In this document: one piece after another, positions 8,153 through 16,410 of the stretch
Layout: every line of letters begins with the position of its first letter
Position numbering within the stretch: position 1 is the first letter of the stretch
NCBI GenBank assembly: GCA_030037705.1
Contig: JASHQE010000107.1
Coordinates: forward strand, 1 to 64,000
DNA from: Acidobacteriaceae bacterium
GTDB taxonomy: Bacteria > Acidobacteriota > Terriglobia > Terriglobales > Acidobacteriaceae
DNA length: 64,000 bases
Direction: 5' to 3'
Program-made: the position numbers and the translations under genes
The notes under the pieces: model-generated
The model's database searches: none
The model's input: only the letters and a program-made list of their open reading frames with translations
What the model was told of the DNA's origin: nothing

Positions 8153-8944
8153 GTGAATCTGGAAACCGCCGTGAGCTTCGCTGGTACTGTGGCGGAAGCG
8201 GTCATTGTGGGACTGCTCATCTACCGGCGTGTATGGCGAACCCTTCCCTTCTTTTGTATCTACAGCCTGAATTGTGTCCTCGGGAGCCTATCCTTCCTCA
8301 TATTAGGACATCATTTCACAGCCAAATCCGCTTTTGAAACTTATTTCTACGAAAGCCTCCTCGATTTCACCCTTCAGTTCTGTGTGCTCGTCGAAGTGGC
8401 GTGGTCAGTCTTCCGTCCCTTTCGCCCATCTTTGCCGCACGGCACGGTGTGGGTCTTAGCCGTTGTGATTGCAGCAGCCGGGTTCGCGATCTGGCCATTC
8501 ACAACTGCTATAGCGCCCGCCCACACCGGCATGGTTGCACAGTGGATCTTATTTGAGCGATTGCAGCAAACAGTCTCGATCCTCAGGATCCTCTTCTTCC
8601 TGATTCTCGCCAGTTGCAGTCAACTGCTTTCGATCGGTTGGAAGGACCGGGAGCTGCAAGTTGCTACGGGGCTCGGCTTTTATTCTCTGATGTCTCTTCT
8701 GGTAACGGTGTGGCACTCCCATCAGACGACAGAGGCGCAGTACATCAGCCTGGAGGGATTGGTCGCCTCTACCTATCTTTGTTCCCTGCTGTATTGGGTC
8801 TACAGCTTTGCACAGAAAGAAGTCGAACGGCGCGAATTCAGCCCGCAGATGCAAAGCATGCTTCTTGCTGTGGCAGGGGCTGCGCGTTCCACGCGAATCG
8901 CTCTCGATCCCGGATCGATCGATTCATCCAAGCGCCGGCGCTGA
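8153..8944 (+). CDS. Multi-pass membrane protein of unknown function
   Basis: The 263-residue protein has about seven hydrophobic segments (roughly residues 8-23, 32-52, 70-90, 100-118, 145-162, 172-188 and 200-220) and a basic C-terminal tail. The start is GTG 8153, preceded by GAGAGG; no upstream ATG fits. No enzymatic motif is visible. Similar seven-helix proteins without assigned function seem common in acidobacterial genomes (general recollection, not a database result). It stands alone on the plus strand. Confidence 0.7.
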   Translation: MNLETAVSFAGTVAEAVIVGLLIYRRVWRTLPFFCIYSLNCVLGSLSFLILGHHFTAKSAFETYFYESLLDFTLQFCVLVEVAWSVFRPFRPSLPHGTVWVLAVVIAAAGFAIWPFTTAIAPAHTGMVAQWILFERLQQTVSILRILFFLILASCSQLLSIGWKDRELQVATGLGFYSLMSLLVTVWHSHQTTEAQYISLEGLVASTYLCSLLYWVYSFAQKEVERREFSPQMQSMLLAVAGAARSTRIALDPGSIDSSKRRR

Positions 8945-9093
8945 GCCCTCGCTTGTTTTTGATTTTTGGAGGGCTGACGGCGGGTAGGTTACTTTAGTGC
9001 AATGTCCAAGAGAATCACGCGATCTAACACAAAAGATGTGGATAACCGGCTTTTTTTAGTAGCTAAAAATGCCGTTGTCTGGTAATAGTTATA

Positions 9094-9140
9094 GGTAACC
9101 AAAAGCAGACCGGGACCCGGTGACCGATTTTATGGTGACC
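9094..9140. promoter_or_regulatory. Three GGTRACC heptamers upstream of the 9169 gene
   Basis: GGTAACC at 9094-9100 and GGTGACC at 9119-9125 and 9134-9140 form an array just upstream of the following gene. The last two are direct repeats with a 15-bp period. This could be a regulator site. Confidence 0.25.
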
Positions 9141-9168
9141 AGAGTACACGGATAAAAAGGATCATCCA

Positions 9169-9687
9169 ATGATGATACCGTTGCTTCAAATTGCGGTCGT
9201 AGCCGCCGTTGTTTTCTACCTTGGTCGTTGGCGTAGGAATGTTCGCCGCCGCAATGCCCAAACCTGGGAGACTCTGCTCGCTCGTCTTCGTCCAGATTGG
9301 AGCGCGCGCGAGCTCAGCGATCACTTCCTCTGGAAGGAAGGGCTCAGCGCTACTCCCGAAGATGCCTGGAAGCGCATGGAAGGTCCGAAGGGCCTCTGGG
9401 TGATGTACCAGAATGCGCAGGTGCTGCTGGAAATGGCAAACTATGCAGCTACGCACTGCGAAGGTGTCGACCGCCTGCTGATTGAGACGTTGCATAGCGA
9501 CGCCATGCAGATCCGGCTGTGTGTATTGATGGCTCTGGTCCAGTATGCCTTCACGCAGGCCAGTGAGGGTGTCCGCATCAATGCCTTTCGCGCTGCCTCC
9601 ATATACACCGGCATGGCAGCCCGCATGACGCAGCTGATACAAGATCACGCGGCCATGATGGTCCCGAGTTTCGTTGCCGCTATGTAA
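9169..9687 (+). CDS. Small membrane-anchored protein of unknown function
   Basis: The 172-residue protein has one N-terminal transmembrane segment (residues 3-19) followed by a basic stop-transfer stretch (GRWRRNVRRR) and a largely helical cytosolic domain. No known domain was recognised. The ATG follows AAAAAGGATC with good spacing, and a second ATG follows directly. A strong intrinsic terminator lies 23 bp after the stop codon, so the gene appears to be a single transcription unit. Confidence 0.7.
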   Translation: MMIPLLQIAVVAAVVFYLGRWRRNVRRRNAQTWETLLARLRPDWSARELSDHFLWKEGLSATPEDAWKRMEGPKGLWVMYQNAQVLLEMANYAATHCEGVDRLLIETLHSDAMQIRLCVLMALVQYAFTQASEGVRINAFRAASIYTGMAARMTQLIQDHAAMMVPSFVAAM

Positions 9688-9709
9688 GAGGGTTTAACCC
9701 GAAATCTGA

Positions 9710-9737
9710 AAAACCCCGGCTCAGGCGCCGGGGTTTT
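9710..9737. terminator. Bidirectional intrinsic terminator
   Basis: An 11-bp perfect stem (AAAACCCCGGC and complement) with a 6-nt loop has an A-tract on one side and a T-tract on the other. It can terminate both the 9169 gene and the convergent aldo/keto reductase. Confidence 0.9.
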
Positions 9738-9780
9738 CTATTGGAATTTCTCGACAGAGCTGCATCGCGCGGCTTTCTCT

Positions 9781-10761
9781 TTACCCGGCGACGTTGGCAG
9801 CCAGGAACCGGTTAATCTTTGCGAATTCCTCCTCGCTTAGTCTGAACGCGAGCGCTGGAGCCAATTCCTGCACCTGCTTTGCGCTGCGGCTGCCTACAAT
9901 GGCCGCCGTAATAGCGGGATGATGCAGCGTCCACGCTACCGCGGCGACACCAGGGGTTATTCCGTAGGCATGACCGACCTCGCGCAGCAGTTCAACAAGG
10001 CGCAAGTTGCGGCTGAGGCGAGGCTCTTTGAATTCCACATTGTTCCGGCGCCAGTCATCGGCCGGCATGGCCGCTATGCGCTCCGACGTCATTTTGCCTG
10101 TCAACATGCCGGAGAGCATAGGCGAGTAATTGATGACTCCAATGCCGTTCTCCTGCGCAAAGGGCAAAATCTGCTGCTCGATAGCGCGGCGCAGCATTGA
10201 GTACGGCGGCTGCAAGCTCGTAATCGGTGCAATCTTCTGGAGACGTTTCATCTGCTCGACAGAGAAGTTGGAGACGCCGATCCAGCGGATCTTGCCCTGC
10301 TCGCGCAGGCGGGCCAGCGCCTCCCAGCCCTCTTCTATCTCGCCTTCAGGATTGGGCCAGTGAATCTGATATAGATCGATCGTCTCCACCTGTAACCGCC
10401 GCAGAGACATCTCCAGTTCTTCCGCAACCGAAGGGGCTTTGAGCGAGTTATAAATGCTCCTACCCTCGCGCCAGCGCAAAGAGCATTTCGTGAAGATATA
10501 GGGCCTGTGGCCAGAACCCTTCACGGCGCGCGCGACCACCTCTTCCGAGTGGCCCAGTCCGTAGACGGCGGCCGTGTCGATCCAGTTCATGCCAAGGTCC
10601 AGCGCGCACTGAATGGCGGCAATGGATTCCTTGTCGTCCTGCGGACCCCAGGCATATTGCCAATCGCCTCCGCCAATCGCCCACGCGCCAAAGCCGATTG
10701 GAGAAAGCTGAAGATCGGAGTTGCCGAGGGTGCGAAGCGATGAGGCATTGATCGTCGCCAT
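9781..10761 (-). CDS. Aldo/keto reductase
   Basis: This 326-residue protein is a TIM-barrel NADPH-dependent oxidoreductase that reduces aldehydes or ketones. The catalytic tetrad is visible as Asp62 and Tyr67 (DTAAVYGLGHSE), Lys92 (FTKCS) and His134 (QIHWPNP). The nucleotide-binding C-terminal region includes a VGSRSAKQV segment near residue 292. It lies 66 bp downstream of motB on the same strand, so read-through is possible, but its role is probably unrelated to motility. The substrate is unknown. Confidence 0.92.
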   Translation of the reverse strand: MATINASSLRTLGNSDLQLSPIGFGAWAIGGGDWQYAWGPQDDKESIAAIQCALDLGMNWIDTAAVYGLGHSEEVVARAVKGSGHRPYIFTKCSLRWREGRSIYNSLKAPSVAEELEMSLRRLQVETIDLYQIHWPNPEGEIEEGWEALARLREQGKIRWIGVSNFSVEQMKRLQKIAPITSLQPPYSMLRRAIEQQILPFAQENGIGVINYSPMLSGMLTGKMTSERIAAMPADDWRRNNVEFKEPRLSRNLRLVELLREVGHAYGITPGVAAVAWTLHHPAITAAIVGSRSAKQVQELAPALAFRLSEEEFAKINRFLAANVAG

Positions 10762-10827
10762 AGGAACAGAATAGCTGACGGGCGAAGAGCGGTTGTGGAA
10801 AGCACGCGCATGTGCGCGCAGCAGCTC

Positions 10828-11601
10828 TCAATGCGATGCAACCGGCTGCATTGGAGCGGTTCCGAGGACAACGAGATCGACCCTCCGATTCATCCTGCGG
10901 CCCTCAGGAGTGGAGTCATCCGCAACGGGGCGGTATTGTCCGTATCCGGCGATCGAGATCTTTCTGGGATCATATCCGGAACCATCGACAAGAATGAACA
11001 GAACCGACATCGCGCGCGCGGTTGACAGCTCCCAATTAGAGCGGAACTCCGCATTGTGAATCGGCTGGTTGTCGGAATGCCCTTCCACCCGAAGTTCCAG
11101 GTTGTGCTGGATCAAAATTTTTGCGATCCGCCTGATCTTCTCCGCAGCCCCGGGAAGCAGCCGCGCCTGGCCGCTGTCAAAGAAGCCAAGCTCTTTGAGG
11201 CTGATGACGAATCCCTCCGGCGTGACGCGGATTTCGATCTCGTGATTCTTCAGCTCTGCGCCTATCGCCGATTGCAGTTGGCGCTGCAATTCGATGAGGT
11301 CCGCCGGGGAGATAGTACTGTTTGTCGCCGTCGAATTCAGTCCTGGCGGCGGCGCTTCAGGCGCTTTTGCGGGCAATCCCGCGTAGGCGATACCGAGCTT
11401 ATCGTTGCCTCCGGCAAATACGCCCAGCGTCTGGAATCCATTGTGAATGGCGTTGGATACCCGAATGATGGCTTGTTTGTCCCGGTACGCGGAGGCGAAC
11501 AATACGACAAAAAAAGCAAAGAGCAGCGTGATGAAATCGGCATAAGAAACCAGCCAGCGATCATGGCTGACAGCTTCTTCTACGTGTCGCCGTCTCCTCA
11601 T
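10828..11601 (-). CDS. motB: Flagellar stator protein MotB, first set
   Basis: This 257-residue protein pairs with MotA to form an ion-driven stator. It has a single N-terminal transmembrane helix with the ion-binding Asp in the segment YADFITLLFAFFVVLFA (residues about 20-36). A C-terminal OmpA-like peptidoglycan-binding domain follows (EGHSDNQP near residue 178, then LSTARA). The N-terminal basic leader is shorter than in the second MotB of this window. Its ATG overlaps the motA stop by 4 bp (ATGA). The ion cannot be decided by eye. Confidence 0.9.
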   Translation of the reverse strand: MRRRRHVEEAVSHDRWLVSYADFITLLFAFFVVLFASAYRDKQAIIRVSNAIHNGFQTLGVFAGGNDKLGIAYAGLPAKAPEAPPPGLNSTATNSTISPADLIELQRQLQSAIGAELKNHEIEIRVTPEGFVISLKELGFFDSGQARLLPGAAEKIRRIAKILIQHNLELRVEGHSDNQPIHNAEFRSNWELSTARAMSVLFILVDGSGYDPRKISIAGYGQYRPVADDSTPEGRRMNRRVDLVVLGTAPMQPVASH

Positions 11602-12413
11602 CGCTTTGGCACCACAGTTGGCACTGGCACGGCGGAAGACGCAGCGGCCTTCGCCGAGCCTGGCCGGATCGGCACAGGCAAATAGCTGCTGAGCTGGTGT
11701 TCGAGGGCGCGCGGGTTGACCCCTTCAAGAATCGACAGGACCGCTTCGAGCACCATTTCGCGGATCACCTGCCGCTCACGCATCCGGATCTTCAGCTTCC
11801 CCGCCCAAGGCAGAAAAAAGAGATTTGCCGAGGCTACGCCGTAGATGGTTGCGACGAAGGCGACCGCAATGCCCCGGCCCACCTCATTAATGTCCTGCAA
11901 ATGCTGCATTACCTGGATAAGCCCCAGCACGGCGCCGATGATCCCGATCGTCGGCGAATAGCCCGCGGCCGCTTCAAACACTTTGGGAATACGCTCCGCC
12001 TTCTCGCCACGGTAGTCGAGTTGTAGTTCCATCATCTTGCGCAGATCTTCGGCGCTCGCGCCATCGATCGCCAGCATCAAGCTTTCTTTGAGGAACGGAT
12101 CTTGAATCTTGCCCAGTTCCGTATCCAGTGAGAGAAGGCCTTCCTTGCGCGCCTTATAGGCATAACGCAACAGATTCTGGATCAGTTCATCGGGATGTTG
12201 CTCTGAATCCCAGAAGACGTCTTTTAGCTGTGCAAAGGCCTGCAAAACCACTGAAAGCGGAAACTGCACCAATACCGCTCCCAGCGTGCCGCCGAAAACG
12301 ATCAATGCAGCCGTGGGCTGAAGCACCTGAGCAATCTTGCCGCCCTCGATAACCAGCCCGATTCCAATTCCGGCGAGCGCAACCAGGATGCCGGTAATGG
12401 TGCCTTTATCCAC
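11598..12413 (-). CDS. motA: Flagellar stator protein MotA, first set
   Basis: The 271-residue protein has four membrane segments, with the conserved proline region AAGYSPTIGIIGAVLGLIQ near residues 148-166 and a large cytoplasmic loop (residues about 68-145). It is of the shorter MotA/MotP/PomA type. The start is GTG 12413, inside the end of the preceding 60-codon gene (8-bp overlap), so translation is coupled. The Ala/Pro-rich tail after residue 245 is an extension. Together with MotB it forms one of two stator sets in this window. Confidence 0.9.
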   Translation of the reverse strand: MDKGTITGILVALAGIGIGLVIEGGKIAQVLQPTAALIVFGGTLGAVLVQFPLSVVLQAFAQLKDVFWDSEQHPDELIQNLLRYAYKARKEGLLSLDTELGKIQDPFLKESLMLAIDGASAEDLRKMMELQLDYRGEKAERIPKVFEAAAGYSPTIGIIGAVLGLIQVMQHLQDINEVGRGIAVAFVATIYGVASANLFFLPWAGKLKIRMRERQVIREMVLEAVLSILEGVNPRALEHQLSSYLPVPIRPGSAKAAASSAVPVPTVVPKR

Positions 12414-12588
12414 GAGAACTCCACGATGCTCTGATCCGAATGATCAGAACAGAATCTGCGAGGGCGCGATGGAGAGCGAAGCTGCTCACGCAATTGCAGC
12501 GTCTCTCACCAGCCGGCTCAACCTCGCGGACGAGCGGGGCATCGCTTTCATCGGCATCTACGCAGAAGATTTTCAGGTGGTAAAGCAT
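12406..12588 (-). CDS. Small protein of unknown function upstream of motA
   Basis: A 60-codon gene starts at ATG 12588, five bases after a perfect AGGAGG, and ends inside motA. In many flagellar operons the short gene flbD sits just before motA, but this product (starting MLYHLKIFCVDADESDAP) shows no FlbD resemblance. It has two cysteines spaced CNC near residue 35. The strong ribosome site and coupling argue for translation. It might serve mainly as a translational lead-in for the GTG-initiated motA. Confidence 0.5.
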   Translation of the reverse strand: MLYHLKIFCVDADESDAPLVREVEPAGERRCNCVSSFALHRALADSVLIIRIRASWSSRG

Positions 12589-12635
12589 CGGTCCTCCTTG
12601 CCAAAGCGATCGCAATTTGACGCATCATTTTCCCG

Positions 12636-13115
12636 TTATGTCGTGACGGAAAATGAGGAATTGCTGCTGGGAAGTGAAAGATTCAACGCATTCGCGTAGG
12701 CGTTCTGCTGCAGGGCGCTGTAAGAACCAAGAGCGGTTAAGGAACTCGCGGAGGAGGCGAGAGCCTGGCCTTGATTTTTGGCGCCATTGTTCGAATGCGA
12801 GACCGACGGCGCCTGCTGCTTGACCGCCAGCTTGAGTTTGGAGAAATCAGCCTGCGCTGCATTTATATTGCCGGAACTGAGGTCGCTGCTCACCTGCTTG
12901 ATCTGCGCCGCGATCGCGCTTCCGGTCGCGCTGGAACCATTCGAAGATAGCTTCTGTTGCAGTGCGGAAAGGAATGACTGCGCACCTGCGATATTACCGG
13001 ACTCAAGATCGGACTCAAAGCTCGACGTGTGCGAGGATGCGCGTGCTACAGACCCGTTCAGAGGCTGGGAAACAGCGCTCGCAAAAACATTCGCTGGCAG
13101 GGCGGAAATATGCAT
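12636..13115 (-). CDS. Uncharacterised Ser/Ala-rich protein with two internal repeats
   Basis: The 159-residue protein carries two related helical units: DLESGNIAGAQSFLSALQ (about residue 36) and DLSSGNINAAQADFSKLK (about residue 77). The rest is low-complexity Ser, Ala and Asn. There is no signal peptide or membrane helix. A GAGGAG site precedes the ATG by 7 bp. It is the first gene of the apparent unit leading to motA and motB. Proteins with paired D-L-x-x-G-N/D-x-x-A-A-Q units occur across several phyla without assigned function. Confidence 0.65.
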   Translation of the reverse strand: MHISALPANVFASAVSQPLNGSVARASSHTSSFESDLESGNIAGAQSFLSALQQKLSSNGSSATGSAIAAQIKQVSSDLSSGNINAAQADFSKLKLAVKQQAPSVSHSNNGAKNQGQALASSASSLTALGSYSALQQNAYANALNLSLPSSNSSFSVTT

Positions 13116-13360
13116 GAAGCTCTCCTCGAAACGATCTGCTCAAGAAGACTGCACGCCGGATACCGGAATCGATCTACAGACTCCTATGCCGATATCCATC
13201 TGAATAAAGATGTTTTAACCGGATTTAAGCGCGATCACCCGATACTGGAAGTGGGCAAGATTTGCCCGAGAGAGGGCAGTTTCCGGCGCAGATTTGCCCA
13301 GAGCGAAACTTTTCCGGTTCCAGCTCTGGAACTATTCTCCGGAATTGCCGATGAAAGGCC

Positions 13361-15268
13361 ATGCACTCCCTGGGTACCGGAACTTCTGCGCCTCGAAAGG
13401 CAAAATCAGAATCGGATTCCGGTGCTCTGAAGACAAACCGGAAAGAGGATCGCGCACCGGCAAAATCTCCGCTTGTGCGGCCATTTGTTGAGCGCAGGCG
13501 TGGGCGTCCGTTCGAACATGCATGGCACGAGGCGCTTGAAACCGTGCATCGTCTGCTGGTCCGTTACGAAGAAGCGAACCAGAATCTTATCGAGGCCGCC
13601 GAGAGCTATAGAAGCTTTTTTGAAAACGCTCCCATTGGCATTTTTCGGGCAAGCGCCGATGGCGCGCCGCTGCTCGTCAACGGTGCGATGGCCAAGCTCT
13701 GTGGATATGCGAGCACTGAGCAGATGCTGGCTCAGGTCCCGCATCTTGATGAACACGTGTTCGCCGAACGCGGCCAATGGCAGAGTCTCTTCCGCCGCAT
13801 TCAGGAAAATGGAACCTTATACGGCTTTGAAACCGAGGTGAAGATCCTCGATGGAACCACAAAGTGGGTCTTGCTGAACGTATGTCCAGTACGTGAGGGC
13901 AGAAAAATCGTTCATGTTGAGGGTACAGCGGAGGACATCACCGATCGTAAAAAATCTGAAGAGCGGATCAGGCAGCTCGCGTATTACGACGTGGTAACCG
14001 GCCTGCCCAACCGGCCTTTGTTTGAAGAGCGGCTTGCCGAAGCGATCGCCGGCGCTGAGCCGGCGAATCAGCGCGTTGCTCTCTTGTTGCTGGAGCTGGA
14101 CCGGTTCAAAATGATCAACGATTCGCTCGGGAAGGTCTTCGGCGATCGTCTTCTGCAGGAGATCGCCCAACGCATCCGCACCGTGCTCGATGGCGAGATC
14201 ACCATAGCCCGCCTCGGCGGCGCCGAATTTGCCATCATCCTGCCAGACGTAAAGGCGATCAGCGATGTCCAGCAAGTGGTGCGATGGCTGCTCACCGCTG
14301 TCAGCGCGGAGTTCTCCTTCCTGGGACATTCCTTTAACGTATCCAGCACCATGGGCATCAGCATGTTCCCTGAACACGGACGCGATGGCCACATTCTCAT
14401 GGAGCGCGCAGACGTTGCCATGTACTCGGCAAAAGAAAAAGGAGCCAATGAGTTCCAGTTCTTCTCCGAGGGCATTAACCATCAGATCCGCGAACGGCTG
14501 CGGCTGGAGAATGACCTGCGGCTCGCGCTCGAACGCAACGAGCTTTTTCTTGTGTATCAACCACAGATCGACACCCGTACCGGCGACGTCTCCGGATTGG
14601 AAGCTTTGCTGCGATGGCAGCACCCTGAAATAGGACTGATACCGCCCAATGATTTTATTGGCGTGGCTGAAAGCACCGGACTGATTGTGCCCATCGGCGA
14701 GTGGGTGCTGCGGACCGCCTGCGCGCAAGCCCGCAAATGGCAGGATGCCGGCCTTCCCGCTGTGCCGGTTGCGGTAAACGTCTCGGCAATTCAGCTGCGG
14801 CAGCCGGGATTCTGCGAATTGATTTGCCGCATTCTCAAAGAAACTGGTCTGAATCCGAAATACCTGGAACTGGAGCTCACCGAAGGGCTGTTAATGACCA
14901 ACGTGGACGTCATGTTCACCCTCATCCAGGATCTTCGGGCGTTGGGAGTCAAGCTGACCATCGACGATTTTGGCACCGGCTATTCCAGCCTGAATTATCT
15001 CAGGCAGTTCAAAGTCAACCGGCTCAAGATCGATCGATCTTTCGTTCGCGAGGTGCCGGTGAACGCAGATGACGCCGCCATCACCACGGCCATCATCAAC
15101 ATGGCCAAAGCGCTGAATCTCGATGTTCTTGCCGAAGGCGTTGAAAACGTAGAGCAACTGGATTTCCTGCGCGCGCAGAATTGTTTTGAAATTCAAGGAT
15201 ATTATTTCAGCAAACCGATGGCTGTAGATCAGATTGAAAAGAAGCTCCAAAGCAGCTTCGTTCATTAG
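13361..15268 (+). CDS. PAS-GGDEF-EAL protein, probable c-di-GMP phosphodiesterase
   Basis: Domain order in the 635-residue protein is a helical N-terminus (50-82), PAS (83-195), GGDEF (205-370) and EAL (380-630). The cyclase motif is degenerate, GGAEF at 286-290, and a metal-binding Asp is replaced by Glu (LLELDRF near 245), so synthesis of c-di-GMP is unlikely. The EAL side keeps its active residues: EALLRWQ at 414-420, ELTE, IDDFGTGYSSL, KIDRSF and AEGVEN. The protein therefore probably degrades c-di-GMP, perhaps with the GGDEF binding GTP as a regulator. It lies between two stator operons. Confidence 0.88.
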   Translation: MHSLGTGTSAPRKAKSESDSGALKTNRKEDRAPAKSPLVRPFVERRRGRPFEHAWHEALETVHRLLVRYEEANQNLIEAAESYRSFFENAPIGIFRASADGAPLLVNGAMAKLCGYASTEQMLAQVPHLDEHVFAERGQWQSLFRRIQENGTLYGFETEVKILDGTTKWVLLNVCPVREGRKIVHVEGTAEDITDRKKSEERIRQLAYYDVVTGLPNRPLFEERLAEAIAGAEPANQRVALLLLELDRFKMINDSLGKVFGDRLLQEIAQRIRTVLDGEITIARLGGAEFAIILPDVKAISDVQQVVRWLLTAVSAEFSFLGHSFNVSSTMGISMFPEHGRDGHILMERADVAMYSAKEKGANEFQFFSEGINHQIRERLRLENDLRLALERNELFLVYQPQIDTRTGDVSGLEALLRWQHPEIGLIPPNDFIGVAESTGLIVPIGEWVLRTACAQARKWQDAGLPAVPVAVNVSAIQLRQPGFCELICRILKETGLNPKYLELELTEGLLMTNVDVMFTLIQDLRALGVKLTIDDFGTGYSSLNYLRQFKVNRLKIDRSFVREVPVNADDAAITTAIINMAKALNLDVLAEGVENVEQLDFLRAQNCFEIQGYYFSKPMAVDQIEKKLQSSFVH

Positions 15269-15395
15269 TTTCACCGCGTTCTTTAAAAAAGAAGGTGTGA
15301 TCGCGTTCCGGTCCACGTTCAACGAACCGCAGGCTGGACGCAAACGCACGCTTTATTCCCGCCAGCTTTTATCTGTTCCTTACGATTTCCACGCT

Positions 15396-15422
15396 GAAAA
15401 GCTACGACCAGAATGCCGATAG
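15396..15422 (+). promoter_or_regulatory. Sigma-28 promoter of the second motAB pair
   Basis: GAAA (15396-15399), 15 bp, GCCGATAG (15415-15422). Same layout as the fliD and fliC promoters in this window. It places the start site about 80 bp before motA. Confidence 0.7.
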
Positions 15423-15507
15423 TGAGGTAACAAATTTCATATTTAAAGCAGTTGACGGCCAGCAAGGTCCGGTTTTCAAGCAGGCTCCAGCGGAGGAAGC
15501 TCAGTAC

Positions 15508-16386
15508 ATGTTCTCGATCATAGGTATTCTCGTTGTTTTTAGCGCAGTGCTGGGCGGCTTCCTGATGGAAAAAGGACCTTTGCTTGTCCTCATGCAGCCG
15601 TCGGAGTTCATTATTATCGCCGGAGCGGCCATTGGAACGATGCTCGTCGGCAACCCGCTGCACATTCTGAAAAAGCTCATCGGCAGCCTCATGCTCGTGC
15701 TGAAAGGTTCTAAGTATTCAAAGCAGCGTTACGTAGACTGCCTCAGGATGATGTTCCAGATCTTCAACAAGGCGCGCAAGGGCGGCCTGGTTGCGATCGA
15801 ACCCGATATCGAAGAACCGGAAAAGAGCCAGGTCTTTTCAAAATTTCCCGACTTCCTGGGTAATCATCACGCCCGCGACTTTGTTTGCGACACCATGCGG
15901 ATGGCCATCACCGGCGGTGCAACGCCTCTTGATGTGGACCAGATGATGGAACTGGATATGGATGTGCATCACGCGTCCGCGAGCCAGCCCGCCTCGGCGC
16001 TTTCTACGGTCGCTGATGCTTTGCCGGGCCTCGGAATTGTCGCCGCTGTTCTTGGCGTAGTGGTGACCATGAGCGCGCTCGGCGGCCCTCCTGAGGAGAT
16101 CGGTCACAAGGTGGCTGCAGCTTTGGTCGGCACCTTTCTGGGGATCCTGCTTTGCTATGGCGTCGTCGGGCCCCTTGCCTCGCATTTGACGAAGCTGATC
16201 GATGACGAGCACGCGTATTACCACGTCCTGCGCGTGGTCATGCTCTCGTTTTTAAAAGGCATGTCTCCCGCCGTAGCCGTTGAAGTGGCGCGCCGCGCTG
16301 TGCCTGAACATGTTCGTCCCTCTTTTAAAGAAGTGGAACAGGCCTGCCGCCAGAAAGATGGCGCCGCGGCATCGGCCGCGGCATAG
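15508..16386 (+). CDS. motA: Flagellar stator protein MotA, second set
   Basis: The 292-residue protein is the longer, enterobacterial-type MotA: an N-terminal helix pair, a cytoplasmic domain (about 65-170), then DALPGLGIVAAVLGVVVTM (about 170-190) holding the conserved channel proline, and a last helix pair. A GGAGGA site precedes the ATG. A sigma-28 promoter lies upstream, so this pair is a late flagellar gene set, unlike the first stator set, for which no such promoter is seen. Confidence 0.93.
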   Translation: MFSIIGILVVFSAVLGGFLMEKGPLLVLMQPSEFIIIAGAAIGTMLVGNPLHILKKLIGSLMLVLKGSKYSKQRYVDCLRMMFQIFNKARKGGLVAIEPDIEEPEKSQVFSKFPDFLGNHHARDFVCDTMRMAITGGATPLDVDQMMELDMDVHHASASQPASALSTVADALPGLGIVAAVLGVVVTMSALGGPPEEIGHKVAAALVGTFLGILLCYGVVGPLASHLTKLIDDEHAYYHVLRVVMLSFLKGMSPAVAVEVARRAVPEHVRPSFKEVEQACRQKDGAAASAAA

Positions 16387-16410
16387 CGGACAGAAAGAAG
16401 GATTCTCCTC

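Noticed and set aside
13188-13195. GCCGATAT resembling a sigma-28 -10 element between the stator genes and the EAL gene
   Set aside because: There is no matching -35 box 15-16 bp upstream, and the leader to the next plus-strand gene would be long.
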